From Enterococcus sp. DIV1094 (lineage in GTDB: Bacteria; Bacillota; Bacilli; Lactobacillales; Enterococcaceae), in assembly GCF_017316305.2 (NCBI RefSeq), contig NZ_CP147250.1, positions 2,169,001 through 2,233,000 of the forward strand: a stretch of 64,000 nt of DNA, read 5' to 3'. The translations under genes and the position numbers were made by a program. Positions 1-8,806 of this stretch are shown piece by piece (within the stretch, counting starts at the first letter, position 1; each line of letters starts with the position of its first letter). Below the pieces are notes generated by a model. That model had not been told where the DNA came from. It did not search any database and saw only the letters and a program-made list of their open reading frames with translations.

Positions 1-330
1 GCCATTTAAGTGATATTGTTCATCTAAACGATCTGACAATTCTTTCAATGTTTGATAATGAGAAGAATCGTTGACATCATGAGATTGGTAATAAAAATGG
101 CTAGCAAATCGTTCGGCTTCTTCTGGCGAAGGATTCAATGATGCAATCGTTCCTTTGACTACTTCACGGTAGTGTTCGTCACTCCAAGGGCGGCGTGCTG
201 TACCGATCACAGCAAAATGTTCACTCAGGTTGCCTTTTTTGTATAAACGAAAAAGCGAAGGATACAATTTACGTTGTGCTAAATCTCCAGTACCGCCAAA
301 TATAGTAAATAATACGTTTTTTTCATTCAT
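1..330 (-). CDS. zwf: glucose-6-phosphate 1-dehydrogenase, N-terminal part (runs off window)
   Basis: The first 110 codons of G6PD, which oxidises glucose-6-phosphate with NADP+ in the oxidative pentose phosphate pathway. The start is ATG at 330 with an AAAGGAGAT ribosome site overlapping the end of the upstream regulator gene. Residues 9-20 hold the Rossmann motif FGGTGDLAQRK, typical of Zwf, followed by LYPSLF. The C-terminal part lies outside the window. The gene begins 17 bp after the DtxR-type regulator stop on the same strand, so the two are probably co-transcribed. Confidence 0.93.
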   Translation of the reverse strand, partial: MNEKNVLFTIFGGTGDLAQRKLYPSLFRLYKKGNLSEHFAVIGTARRPWSDEHYREVVKGTIASLNPSPEEAERFASHFYYQSHDVNDSSHYQTLKELSDRLDEQYHLNG

Positions 331-347
331 TATTTGCGTAATCTCCT

Positions 348-995
348 TTACAGTTTGTCGACAAAAATTGTACTGGCGGCTTTAAAGCTGACAGGAATTT
401 TTTTGGTTTTATTTTGGATAGTGATTGGCCCTTCATAAGCGGCTACATCAGTTATTTCATAAGTTTCATCAATGTTGACATCAATTGTCACTAAATAGTC
501 TAACAATTCTTTTTCATCAAGGACACGTGCGATCCGTATTTTTGTACCGACGGGGTATGATTCAAGTGTTTGTCGACGCTCTTCATGAACAACTTGTTCC
601 TTCTCAGGGATAATCCCCCCATGAGGACAATGTTTAGGATGATTTAAATAACTTTCTAAATGATCCGCAAGCTGTTCAGAAGTCACATGTTCTAATACTT
701 CTGCATCATCATGTACCTCATTCCAGTTGTAATCTAAATGCTCGACTAAAAAAACTTCCCATAGTCGATGTTTACGTATCAGACTGCTTGCTTTTATCAG
801 CCCGCTGTCAGTTAATTGTACACCTTGATAAGGAGAGTGTTCGACTAATTTTTCTTTTACGAGTTTAGAAATCATTTCGCTTACTGAAGCAGGGGACACT
901 GCTAGGCTAGAAACGATTTGTTTATTGTTGACTTTAGTTGTGTCACCGCCTAATTCCAGAATGATTTTTAAATAATCTTCTCGGTTTGGTGTCAT
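348..995 (-). CDS. DtxR/MntR-family metal-dependent transcriptional regulator
   Basis: A 215-aa protein with an N-terminal winged helix (residues ~5-65, SVSEMISKLVKEKLVEH), the dimerisation/metal-binding domain (residues ~66-140, including HRLWEVFL and the CPHGG metal-ligand region) and a C-terminal FeoA/SH3-like domain (~145-215). The family represses Mn2+ or Fe2+ uptake genes when metal-loaded. Which metal and targets apply cannot be told here. It sits directly upstream of zwf on the same strand, an unusual pairing with a central-metabolism gene. The start at 995 has an AAAGGAT site about 9 nt upstream. Confidence 0.9.
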   Translation of the reverse strand: MTPNREDYLKIILELGGDTTKVNNKQIVSSLAVSPASVSEMISKLVKEKLVEHSPYQGVQLTDSGLIKASSLIRKHRLWEVFLVEHLDYNWNEVHDDAEVLEHVTSEQLADHLESYLNHPKHCPHGGIIPEKEQVVHEERRQTLESYPVGTKIRIARVLDEKELLDYLVTIDVNIDETYEITDVAAYEGPITIQNKTKKIPVSFKAASTIFVDKL

Positions 996-1034
996 ATGCG
1001 ATCATCCTTTCATGGTAAGAAACCATCACTTGTA

Positions 1035-1063
1035 AGTGTAACAAAAAAAACACGAATTGACTA
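1035..1063 (-). promoter_or_regulatory. promoter for the DtxR-type gene (and zwf)
   Basis: On the minus strand TAGTCA, 17 bp, then TACACT with an upstream TG (extended -10). A short inverted repeat CACTT-GT-AAGTG (1028-1039) overlaps the -10 and could be a self-operator. Nothing else gene-like is seen between 996 and 1262. Confidence 0.45.
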
Positions 1064-1262
1064 TTTTATGAGAAAAAAAGTAAGAGCAAATCGAATGATT
1101 TTTTTCAGTGATAGTAGCCAATCGATTTCCTATAATTCTAAGGTTTTGTGTGAGGTCATAGATCTAAAAATAAAGCATTCAGCGAACGATTTCTTTTCTC
1201 CCATCATAGCATAATCTGATGGGTGATTGTTATCATAAGGAAGTTCTATAAAGGAAACTTGC

Positions 1263-1320
1263 AAAACAAGACAAATGGTTTAGAAAATGGGGGAGTTTCT
1301 AAATCATTTGTCTTGTTTTT
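1263..1320 (-). terminator. intrinsic terminator of the DUF4828 gene
   Basis: A long near-perfect hairpin with arms reading AAAACAAGACAAATG/TTTAGAAA and their complement around GTGGGGGAG-like loop bases. T runs are present on both sides, so it may work in both directions; it lies just after the minus-strand gene that stops at 1397. Confidence 0.8.
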
Positions 1321-1396
1321 ATAGTGGAAAAGAAATGCGATTATCTACTGAAGGGATAGAGGGAGAGCGAGCGTCGTATTCAGTCAGCCAGTCTAA

Positions 1397-1741
1397 TTAT
1401 GATTTTTTTGATAACAAGTAAGCTGAATCATTTGCTTCATCGTACAGTAACATATCATTGTAAGAAAAGGTCAGATAAAAGCCATACTGGTCTCTAACGA
1501 TCAGTTTTTCAGAGGTAACTTCGACTAACAGCGTACCTAAAGAACGGTCATCAAGCCAAAAAGAATAGTCAGAAGTAATGGTTAATTCATGGTATGTTTG
1601 ATTTTTATCAACGAATGACCAAGCCCCACAGTATTTAGTCAGGTCATCGACGTGTGCTTCTTTTATTTTACGATCAAGTACTTTTTTCCCAGCAAGTGTC
1701 GCGACACCGGCAAGCAGGAAATAGAGGATTCTTTTTTTCAT
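1397..1741 (-). CDS. DUF4828 domain-containing protein
   Basis: A 114-aa protein with an N-terminal hydrophobic segment (MKKRILYFLLAGVATLAG, residues 1-18), probably a membrane anchor, followed by a compact beta-rich domain (residues ~35-110). It matches the DUF4828 family found in enterococci and lactobacilli, whose function is unknown. It is a single-gene unit with its own terminator, divergent from sfsA. Confidence 0.75.
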   Translation of the reverse strand: MKKRILYFLLAGVATLAGKKVLDRKIKEAHVDDLTKYCGAWSFVDKNQTYHELTITSDYSFWLDDRSLGTLLVEVTSEKLIVRDQYGFYLTFSYNDMLLYDEANDSAYLLSKKS

Positions 1742-1912
1742 GTGACCACTCCTTTGTCTTTACGTATATTGGAAGCATATTTTGCCTGTTGCTCCTTTTC
1801 TTATATTTTACTAAAGAAAGTGAATGATTTCTCTAAGACTTTCGACTGGTTTTTTAAGTGTTTTTAGCAAAATTATGGTAGGATACAGTAGTAGGGAGAC
1901 AGGTGATGAATA

Positions 1913-2641
1913 TTGTACTACCAAGATGTTGAAATTGCTTACTTTATTGAACGACCAAATCGTTTTATTGCGTTCTGTTTAAACCAAAAAGGCGAAGTAC
2001 TCAAAACCCATGTTAAGAATACAGGTAGAGGAAAAGAACTGCTACTACCTGGTGCTGAGGTTGCATTGGTACACATTCCAGGAACGAAGCGTAAAACAGC
2101 ATATGATTTGATTGCCGTCAAAAAGGGACAACACTGGTTCAATATCGATAGTCAGCTGCCCAACCAACTAGCAATCGATGGGATTTTAGCTGGAACGATC
2201 CAATTACCTCACTTAGACGGAGAGATTGTGACTTACAAACGTGAAGTGACTTTTGGCAAGTCTAAATTTGATATTTATTTAGAAACAAGCTGTGGTCAAA
2301 AAGCGTTTGTTGAGGTCAAAGGAATGACGTTAGAAAATAAAGCAGTCGGCGCGTTTCCTGATGCGCCAACGATCCGCGGACTTAAACACGTCAATGAATT
2401 GATTCACGCCTATCAAGAAGGCTACAAGTCCTATATCGTATTTATTGCACAATTCGAACACTTACATCGAGCAACGATCCATGAGCAGATGCAGCCAGAA
2501 TTAGCTGCTGCTTTTCGTGCTGCTCAACAGGCAGGTGTAAACGTAGTCGTATACAACTGTCAAGTGACAGAAAATCAAGTGCGTGTGAAACAAGCGATCC
2601 CATTTGATTTGGAGACAGTTTTTGAAGATCCTAATTTATAG
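1913..2641 (+). CDS. sfsA: SfsA family DNA/RNA nuclease-like protein
   Basis: A 242-aa protein of the usual SfsA length. Family features include the N-terminal RPNRF, DPGRGKELL-like TGRGKELLLPG, and the core EVKGMTLE with FPDAPTIRGLKHVNEL. The nuclease-fold acidic residues and the E-x-K (EVK) are present. E. coli SfsA was named for maltose-gene stimulation; the family resembles nucleases. The start is TTG: a stop lies immediately upstream in frame, and AGGTGA sits 6 nt ahead. An extended -10 (TGGTAGGAT, 1876-1884) is a plausible promoter. Confidence 0.88.
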   Translation: MYYQDVEIAYFIERPNRFIAFCLNQKGEVLKTHVKNTGRGKELLLPGAEVALVHIPGTKRKTAYDLIAVKKGQHWFNIDSQLPNQLAIDGILAGTIQLPHLDGEIVTYKREVTFGKSKFDIYLETSCGQKAFVEVKGMTLENKAVGAFPDAPTIRGLKHVNELIHAYQEGYKSYIVFIAQFEHLHRATIHEQMQPELAAAFRAAQQAGVNVVVYNCQVTENQVRVKQAIPFDLETVFEDPNL

Positions 2642-2656
2642 AAAGAAGGCGGAAAA

Positions 2657-3673
2657 ATGATCCATTTAGGTATAATCGGCACAAATTGGATTACCCATCA
2701 ATTTGTACAAGCGGCTTTAGGTACACATAAATATGAATTGACAGCAGTTTATTCAAGACACTTAGAAAAAGCTCAACAATTTGGTGCAGAGTATGAAGGA
2801 GACATCGCTTTTGCAACAGATTTAACTGTCTTTTTTGAGTTAGAGCATATGGATACGGTTTATATTGCTTCCCCGAATAGTTTACATTTCCAGCATGCAA
2901 AGCAAGCGATTCTGGCGGGGAAAAACGTCATTGTAGAAAAACCAGCATTCAGTACACCTAAAGAAATGGAAGAAATCATCCATTTAGCGAACCAAGAGAA
3001 AGTCTTTTTCTTTGAAGCTGCAAGAAATATCCATGAAGCAGGTTTTAAAAAGATTGCAGAATTCCTACCATTGAAAAATGAGATCATTGGTGCGAATTTC
3101 AGTTACATGAAATATTCTTCTCGTTATGATCAAGTGTTAGACGGCGAAGAACCGAATATCTTTTCGCCACATTTTTCTGGTGGAGCAATGATGGATCTAG
3201 GTGTTTACCTTGTGTATGCAGCGGTAGGTTGGTTTGGCAAACCACAAGAAGTCCATTATTTCCCAAGAAAAATAGCAACTGGTGTCGATGGACTTGGCTG
3301 GGGGATTTTAAGATATGCTACGTTTGATGTAGCGATCCAACCAGGTAAGATTGGTGATTCGTATCTACCTTCAGAAATTTATTTTGATAGTGGAACGGTG
3401 ATCATGAATGGTGTCAATGCGATCGAACAAGCAGAATATCATGATCGTAATCACGAACAAATCGAAAAATTAGATATCGTTGCTTCTGAAAATCCAATGA
3501 GTGAAGAAGCAGAAGATTTTGCACATGTGATCATGAATCCAAAAGATCCACAATGGGGCCTACATTATGAAGAATGGGTCGAGCTTGCACGAAACGTGAA
3601 TCAAGTCGTTTATGATTTACGGATCAGTGGTGGAATTGAATTTGATGCAGATAAAGAGGGAACGACTGAATGA
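2657..3673 (+). CDS. Gfo/Idh/MocA family NAD(P)-dependent oxidoreductase
   Basis: A 338-aa protein with an N-terminal Rossmann fold (LGIIGTNWITHQFVQAAL, residues 3-20), the VYIASPNSLHFQHAKQAI and VEKP motifs (Lys of EKP is a usual catalytic residue), and the C-terminal Gfo/Idh/MocA alpha/beta domain (GGAMMDLGVYLV). The sugar or polyol substrate is not evident. It follows sfsA by 15 bp and overlaps the helicase gene by ATGA, so the three are probably one operon. Confidence 0.88.
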   Translation: MIHLGIIGTNWITHQFVQAALGTHKYELTAVYSRHLEKAQQFGAEYEGDIAFATDLTVFFELEHMDTVYIASPNSLHFQHAKQAILAGKNVIVEKPAFSTPKEMEEIIHLANQEKVFFFEAARNIHEAGFKKIAEFLPLKNEIIGANFSYMKYSSRYDQVLDGEEPNIFSPHFSGGAMMDLGVYLVYAAVGWFGKPQEVHYFPRKIATGVDGLGWGILRYATFDVAIQPGKIGDSYLPSEIYFDSGTVIMNGVNAIEQAEYHDRNHEQIEKLDIVASENPMSEEAEDFAHVIMNPKDPQWGLHYEEWVELARNVNQVVYDLRISGGIEFDADKEGTTE

Positions 3674-4947
3674 ACGATTTTTTAAAACATTTTCCAACTA
3701 ATTGGCAAAACAAATGGGCAGACAAAGGTTTCACTACCCCATCGTTTATCCAACAAGAAGTATTTACTGATTTGAAAGACGGTAAAAGTTTGATTGCCGT
3801 TTCTCCAACCGGCTCGGGCAAGACATTAGCCTATCTATGGCCTTTATTGTTGAATGTGAAGAAAGGGGAGGCAAGTACTTTGCTGATCCTTGCCTCTTCA
3901 CAGGAGTTGGCGATCCAAGTCGCCGATGTCACACGGGAATGGGCGAAAGAATTAGCGATCTCTGTCCAATCTGTCGTTGGTGGCGCAAACGTCAAACGAC
4001 AAATCGAAGGACTAAAGAAGAAACCTGAAGTGTTGATAGGTACACCAGGTCGTGTATTAGAGTTGATGAAAGCAAAAAAAATAAAAGCATATCAAATCAA
4101 AACGATTGTTTTTGATGAGGCGGATCAGCTGTTTGATGAAGGAAATCGACCATTTATCGATCAAATCATGCATCAAGCACCAACAGACTACCAATTAGCT
4201 TTCTTTTCAGCTACAGCCGATCGTTCGATCGAACAAATCGAAGCGTTGACTAAACAATCGCTGAAAGTCATCGATGTCACTAAAATGGATGATTCAAGAA
4301 AAGGACTTAGTCACTACTTCATTCGTGTTCCGGCACGAAAAACAGAAGATTATTTAAGAAGACTAGCCCATGTGGAAGGTTTCCAAGCTCTTGTGTTTTT
4401 CAACCAATTGAGTGAACTAGGTGTGATGGAAGAAAAAATGAGTTATCGAGGGATTTCTGTCGCGAGTTTAGCCTCTGATCAAAACAAGTTATTACGAAAA
4501 GCGGCATTGAATCAATTTAAAGATGGCACGATCAGCATGTTGTTATCAACAGATGTTGCAGCTAGAGGGTTAGATATCGCTGAACTTCCTTATGTGGTCA
4601 ATATCGATGTTCCAGTCACGGAGGAGTCATACTTACACCGTGCTGGCAGAACTGGCCGAATGGGTCAACAGGGACAAGTGATCACTTTTGTGAATGATCA
4701 CACGCTGAGAGACCTCAAAAAAATTACTCGACAGACAGAAACAGAATTAACAGAACTATATATATATGGGGGAGGTCTGCAAACAGAAGCGCCTGAAAAA
4801 GCCCCAACAAAAACGCTCCCTAAAAAGAAAGAGGCTGGAAAGAAAGATACTAGTGACGGATCAACGAAAAAAACAGCTGTTTCCCCTAAAGTAAAACGTA
4901 AAAACAAGCAGAAAAAGGACAAAAATAAAGGAGCAAGGCGCAAATAA
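3670..4947 (+). CDS. DEAD-box RNA helicase
   Basis: A 425-aa ATP-dependent RNA helicase. Visible motifs: Q-motif region (FTTPSFIQQEV), motif I SPTGSGKT, Ia, GTPGR (Ib), motif II DEAD, motif III SAT, motif V DVAARGLD and motif VI HRAGRTGR. The C-terminal ~65 residues are rich in Lys and probably bind RNA. Its size and tail resemble B. subtilis YfmL/CshB-type accessory helicases involved in ribosome assembly or RNA decay; which one is not decided. It overlaps the upstream oxidoreductase stop (ATGA). Confidence 0.92.
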   Translation: MNDFLKHFPTNWQNKWADKGFTTPSFIQQEVFTDLKDGKSLIAVSPTGSGKTLAYLWPLLLNVKKGEASTLLILASSQELAIQVADVTREWAKELAISVQSVVGGANVKRQIEGLKKKPEVLIGTPGRVLELMKAKKIKAYQIKTIVFDEADQLFDEGNRPFIDQIMHQAPTDYQLAFFSATADRSIEQIEALTKQSLKVIDVTKMDDSRKGLSHYFIRVPARKTEDYLRRLAHVEGFQALVFFNQLSELGVMEEKMSYRGISVASLASDQNKLLRKAALNQFKDGTISMLLSTDVAARGLDIAELPYVVNIDVPVTEESYLHRAGRTGRMGQQGQVITFVNDHTLRDLKKITRQTETELTELYIYGGGLQTEAPEKAPTKTLPKKKEAGKKDTSDGSTKKTAVSPKVKRKNKQKKDKNKGARRK

Positions 4948-4958
4948 GCGCCTTTTTG
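4935..4958 (+). terminator. intrinsic terminator after helicase gene
   Basis: AAGGCGC-aaataa-GCGCCTT followed by TTT. The loop contains the TAA stop codon of the helicase gene, so the hairpin overlaps the coding end. Confidence 0.8.
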
Positions 4959-5238
4959 TGTTAATATATTGAAAATGGAAACAGGTCGTTTGTTTAAAGG
5001 AGTAACTAAACAGCAGTCATTTTTATACACCGAAATACACAAAGGTAGTTTTATATGCAATGGTTTTTTCTTAGGTGAGAAATCATGCTCAAAGATTAAT
5101 ACGACTATTATCGTATGGAATAACTCAGATTTCTCGCCACAACAGGAATTAATTGAAAGTGTAATTTCAATTATTCACGTTTTTAATTGCCGTCTTTATG
5201 GACTACATAAGTATAAAAAGAGATTGAAGGTGATAAAG

Positions 5239-5827
5239 ATGTTCGTGGCATACAAAACAGGAATTTTTCCAACAGAAGAACAAAAAGAAATCATTAATCG
5301 AACCATTAAATCGACAACAACGCAAGCTGTCGAGGAAATACGAAAGCGAAAAAAAGCGTGTCAACGAAAATCAAGGGGAGAGAGGAGAAGCTACTCGCAA
5401 AAATATTGGAAAACAAGTCTTGAAAGTACAAAAACTTCATAAACGGTTTACAGATATCCGTAGGGACAGAGCGAATAAAATTGTGGCAGAGTTAGTAAAA
5501 ACCAAACCAGCTTATATCACAATTGAAGACTTGAATGTCAAGGGGATGATGAAAAACCGGCATCTTTCAAAAGCTGTGGGAGAGCAATCTTTCTATGCTT
5601 TTCGTAAAAAATTAGCAGATAAATGTAAAGTCTATGATATTGAGTTAAGACTGGTCGATCGATTTTATCCTAGCTCAAAACTATGTTATAAATGCGGGCA
5701 TAAGAAAGTAGAGTTAAAGTTATCAGAGCGTACCTATCATTGTGAGAACTGTGGTTATGTAGCAGATAGGGATCATAACGCGTGCATGAATTTGAAAGAT
5801 GTGAAGGAATACAAAGTAATTGTATAA
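5239..5827 (+). pseudogene. tnpB: TnpB (IS200/IS605 RNA-guided nuclease family), deleted and frameshifted
   Basis: ATG at 5239 (AAGGTGAT upstream) starts a typical TnpB N-terminus (VAYKTGIFPTEEQKEIINRT). After about 25 codons the similarity stops and resumes in another frame near 5384, giving a C-terminal third. That part keeps the RuvC-II Glu (ITIEDLNVKGM), the zinc ribbon CYKCG...CENCG and the RuvC-III Asp (DRDHNACMNL). TnpB is normally about 370-430 aa; roughly half is missing, including the RuvC-I Asp, so nuclease activity is not expected. The C-terminal piece alone is an open frame at 5420-5827 (135 aa). Intact TnpB proteins cut DNA guided by an omega RNA from the element's right end. 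Confidence 0.85.
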
Positions 5828-5970
5828 GCACGCAACTTTGTATATGTACCGATGGCTTAGTCGGGAATTAACGACTGTGGAGAATGAGACAAACCGTAGT
5901 AGTGTGGAAGTGACGAGGCGGCATTCGATGAAACAGTAATTCTAACTACGTGAGTAGTAGAGAAATCTCG
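5828..5970 (+). ncRNA. possible relic of the omega-RNA / right-end scaffold of the tnpB element
   Basis: The 140 bp directly downstream of the tnpB stop is non-coding and has the character of an IS605-family right end. It includes short stem-loops such as CTAC-gtga-GTAG (5946-5957) and GAGA-aa-TCTC (5960-5969). In intact elements this segment is the reRNA/omega-RNA scaffold and the guide lies just beyond it. The assignment rests on position and appearance; no structure was computed. Confidence 0.4.
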
Positions 5971-6011
5971 ATATAGGTATTTTTGTCTATATTTTGAGTA
6001 GCAGAGTTAGC

Positions 6012-8714
6012 ATGAACGAAAGACAGGAAGAAATCTTGGATTTACTCACGGAAAATCATCAAGGATTGACAGCAACAGATGTTGCAAAGCAATTAGAGAT
6101 TGACCGTAGTAATGCAAGTCGTTATTTGAGTGATTTATATAAAGCGCATTATATTGTAAAAAGTACTGGCAGACCTGTAGTTTATTCTATGCCTCCCAAA
6201 AAAACAGCTTCAGACAAAGTTCATGTAGACGCTTCTACACAAGTTACTTTTGAAACCTTAGTGGGAGAGAATGAATCGCTAAAAGTAAGTATCCAACAGG
6301 CCAAAGCCGCGATTTTGTATCCGCCGCGAGGATTGCATACGATTATTTTTGGTGAAACAGGAACAGGGAAATCGATGTTTGCTGAATGTATGTATCATTT
6401 TGCTATCGATTCGGAGATGCTTTCCCCTGATGCGCCATTTATTTCATTCAATTGTGCGGACTATGCACAAAACCCGCAACTGTTGTTTGGCCATATCTTT
6501 GGAATAAAAAAGGGTGCTTACACCGGGGCAACACAAGATAGTCAAGGATTGATGGCTAAAGCAGATGGCGGGATCTTATTTCTAGATGAGATCCACCGCT
6601 TACCGCCAGAAGGACAAGAGATGCTCTTCACATTTATCGATAAAGGTGTTTATCGTCCTTTAGGTGAAAGCGCTCAAGTCCATGAAGCATCTGTCCAGAT
6701 CATTGGCGCAACAACAGAATCATCTGAAAGTTTTTTGACTACATTCAATCGTAGGATCCCAATGGCGATCACTTTGCCCAATCTAGCCTCTCGTTCACTC
6801 GATGAGCGTTATGAAATCATTTCATTGTTTATCAAACAAGAAGCCAATCGATTGAATCAACGGATCGATATCGAAAAAGAAGCAATTCTAGCCTTCATGT
6901 TATACGATGCAGAAGGCAACATCGGCCAAGTAAAACGTGACTTGAAATTAGTCTGTGCCAAGTCTTTCCTCCATTATCGGATGCATCAGGAAGAAAAATT
7001 AGTCATTCGTAAAGAAGAGTTGTCCTTACAAGTCCAAAAAGGATTATTACGCATCAAAGAGGTTCCTGAACGATTGGATCGTTTTATGGATAGTAAGAGT
7101 CAATACTTGACGTTTGAGCCAGGGTTTGCTGACGTCGTTTGGTCTCGCGATCCAGAAAGAAATATGCAAGTATACAATGACATTGAAGAAAAGGTGATGT
7201 CGCTTTCTGAATCAGGCAGAGAAAATATTAATTTAGAATCTTTGATCTCTAAAGATGTCGATGAATATTTCCAAACCTATGTCAAAGAATTGACGAAAAG
7301 TACGATCCCGAAAGATTTGATTCCAGAAGACATCTGGCGCTTGACGAATGAGTTGTATGACTTAGCTGAACAAAGACTAGATCGGATCTATAATCAAAAA
7401 GCACGCTTTGCATTTGCCTTACATTTACAAAGCACATTGGATCGTGTCAAAGATGGTCATATGATCGTTCACCCTGATTTGAATAATATAAGAAAGAAAT
7501 TTAAAAAAGAGTTTCAAGTTGCCATCGATTTATCCACGATCATTGAAGAGGATCAACAAGTGGAGATACCTTTTGATGAAATTGGCTTTATCAGTATGTT
7601 TCTTTCTATCAATTTAGGCGAAAGTGAGCCAGTTAAAGAAAACAAAGTCGATGTGTTAGTTCTGATGCATGGCAGACAAACCGCTTCAAGCATGCTGGAA
7701 ATGGCGCAAGATCTTCTCGGAACAACGATTGGTCAAGCGTTCAATATGCCCTTAGAGATGGAAGTCCAATCGATGTATGAAGAAGTATTGCGATATGTAA
7801 AAAATCGCCAAAGCAGTTTGACAAATGGATTGATTTTACTAACTGATATGGGGTCGCTCAACACATTCAGTGATCTGATCTATGAAGAAACTGGCATACG
7901 TACAAAAGCAATCACGATGACGAGTACCATGATCGTGATCGAAGCCATTCGTATGGCGAATGTTGGCCGAAGCTTAGAAGATATCTACCAAAACATTCAA
8001 ATGTCATTTGAATCGATCGTTAAGGACCAGTTCAAGATCGAAAACCAAGAGCAGCTCGAACGGAAAAAAGCAGTCATCGTGACTTGTTTTACTGGAGAAG
8101 GAGTGGCTGCAAAACTCTATCAACGTATCGTGCCAGTGATCAATCAAGACAAAGTGGAAGTAATCCAAATGCAATTTTTAGAACGAGAATCATTTAAACG
8201 GCATATCGATGCATTACTGGAAGAATATGAAATCAAAGCGATTGCAGGAACGGTTGAAGTGGACTACCAAAATATCCCATTCTTTTCTGCCTATGACGTA
8301 TTTGATGATGATAAACTCAATACATTGAAACGGATTGCAGATGATGAAGTACCAACAGCTAAAATCGTTGATTCGTTAAAAGATTCTTTGAACGCTATTT
8401 CATCTGTCGAGCGATTGATCCAATCCCTACAGAAAGCCGTTCAGCAGATCCAGACCGATTTATCGATCATCATTGAGCCTGGGGTAGACACAGGAATCGT
8501 GATCCATGTCGCTTTTCTGATCGACGGTCTTATCAAGCATGAAAAATTGCGGACATTCGATGATTTTGCGACTTTTGCGAAAATCTATCGGTTAGAGATG
8601 GACATCGTACGAACGAATCTAATCGGGATCGAACGTAAATATGGGGTTAAAATCCCTGAGCATGAAATTGCTTTTATTACACAAATGTTTATAGAGAATA
8701 AAATAAAAAAATAA
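6012..8714 (+). CDS. LevR/CelR-like sigma54-interacting PTS operon activator
   Basis: A ~900-aa regulator. An N-terminal winged helix (residues ~1-60) is followed by a sigma54-activator AAA+ domain (Walker A GETGTGKS; GAYTGAT at the GAFTGA loop; Walker B ILFLDEIH). PRD1 (~430-540) comes next, then an EIIA(mannose)-like domain (VLVLMHGRQTASS, candidate phospho-His), an EIIB-like segment (VIVTCFTGEGVA) and PRD2 (~800-895). Such proteins are phosphorylated by HPr/EII and open sigma54 promoters. The target is almost certainly the PTS operon 150 bp downstream. Start: ATG 6012 fits the protein family; an in-frame TTG at 5994 is possible. No good ribosome site precedes either. Confidence 0.9.
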   Translation: MNERQEEILDLLTENHQGLTATDVAKQLEIDRSNASRYLSDLYKAHYIVKSTGRPVVYSMPPKKTASDKVHVDASTQVTFETLVGENESLKVSIQQAKAAILYPPRGLHTIIFGETGTGKSMFAECMYHFAIDSEMLSPDAPFISFNCADYAQNPQLLFGHIFGIKKGAYTGATQDSQGLMAKADGGILFLDEIHRLPPEGQEMLFTFIDKGVYRPLGESAQVHEASVQIIGATTESSESFLTTFNRRIPMAITLPNLASRSLDERYEIISLFIKQEANRLNQRIDIEKEAILAFMLYDAEGNIGQVKRDLKLVCAKSFLHYRMHQEEKLVIRKEELSLQVQKGLLRIKEVPERLDRFMDSKSQYLTFEPGFADVVWSRDPERNMQVYNDIEEKVMSLSESGRENINLESLISKDVDEYFQTYVKELTKSTIPKDLIPEDIWRLTNELYDLAEQRLDRIYNQKARFAFALHLQSTLDRVKDGHMIVHPDLNNIRKKFKKEFQVAIDLSTIIEEDQQVEIPFDEIGFISMFLSINLGESEPVKENKVDVLVLMHGRQTASSMLEMAQDLLGTTIGQAFNMPLEMEVQSMYEEVLRYVKNRQSSLTNGLILLTDMGSLNTFSDLIYEETGIRTKAITMTSTMIVIEAIRMANVGRSLEDIYQNIQMSFESIVKDQFKIENQEQLERKKAVIVTCFTGEGVAAKLYQRIVPVINQDKVEVIQMQFLERESFKRHIDALLEEYEIKAIAGTVEVDYQNIPFFSAYDVFDDDKLNTLKRIADDEVPTAKIVDSLKDSLNAISSVERLIQSLQKAVQQIQTDLSIIIEPGVDTGIVIHVAFLIDGLIKHEKLRTFDDFATFAKIYRLEMDIVRTNLIGIERKYGVKIPEHEIAFITQMFIENKIKK

Positions 8715-8724
8715 TCAACAACGC

Positions 8725-8759
8725 ACAGTGCACACACTAATCGTTAGTGTGTGCACTGT
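8725..8759. promoter_or_regulatory. 16-bp perfect inverted repeat, candidate upstream activator site
   Basis: Arms ACAGTGCACACACTAA and TTAGTGTGTGCACTGT match 16/16 around a TCG centre. The centre lies about 67 bp before the -24 element, a usual place for a LevR-type enhancer site. It could also end the regulator transcript, but no T run follows (TATTTGC), so the operator reading is preferred. Confidence 0.6.
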
Positions 8760-8806
8760 ATTTGCTTATTTATAGTTATGAAAACGCTATTTTTGAGATT
8801 TAGTGT

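Larger units (their letters stand above)
4961..5980 (+). mobile_element. degenerate IS200/IS605-type (tnpB-only) element
   Basis: The interval between the helicase terminator and the sigma54-type regulator contains a decayed tnpB and a GC-patchy, structured right-end region. No tnpA is present, so it resembles tnpB-only IS1341-type elements. The exact ends are not defined. A left-side inverted repeat lies at 5074-5084/5128-5138 and the motif GAGAAATC recurs at 5960-5967. It lies between two unrelated genes and appears to have replaced the upstream region of the regulator gene. Confidence 0.55.

Noticed and set aside
996..1214. 72-codon open frame upstream of the DtxR-type gene
   Set aside because: It begins at the divergent start region, lacks a ribosome site and covers the promoter of the regulator.
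5420..5827. Functional compact TnpB
   Set aside because: Only RuvC-II, zinc ribbon and RuvC-III remain; the RuvC-I Asp and the recognition lobe are missing.
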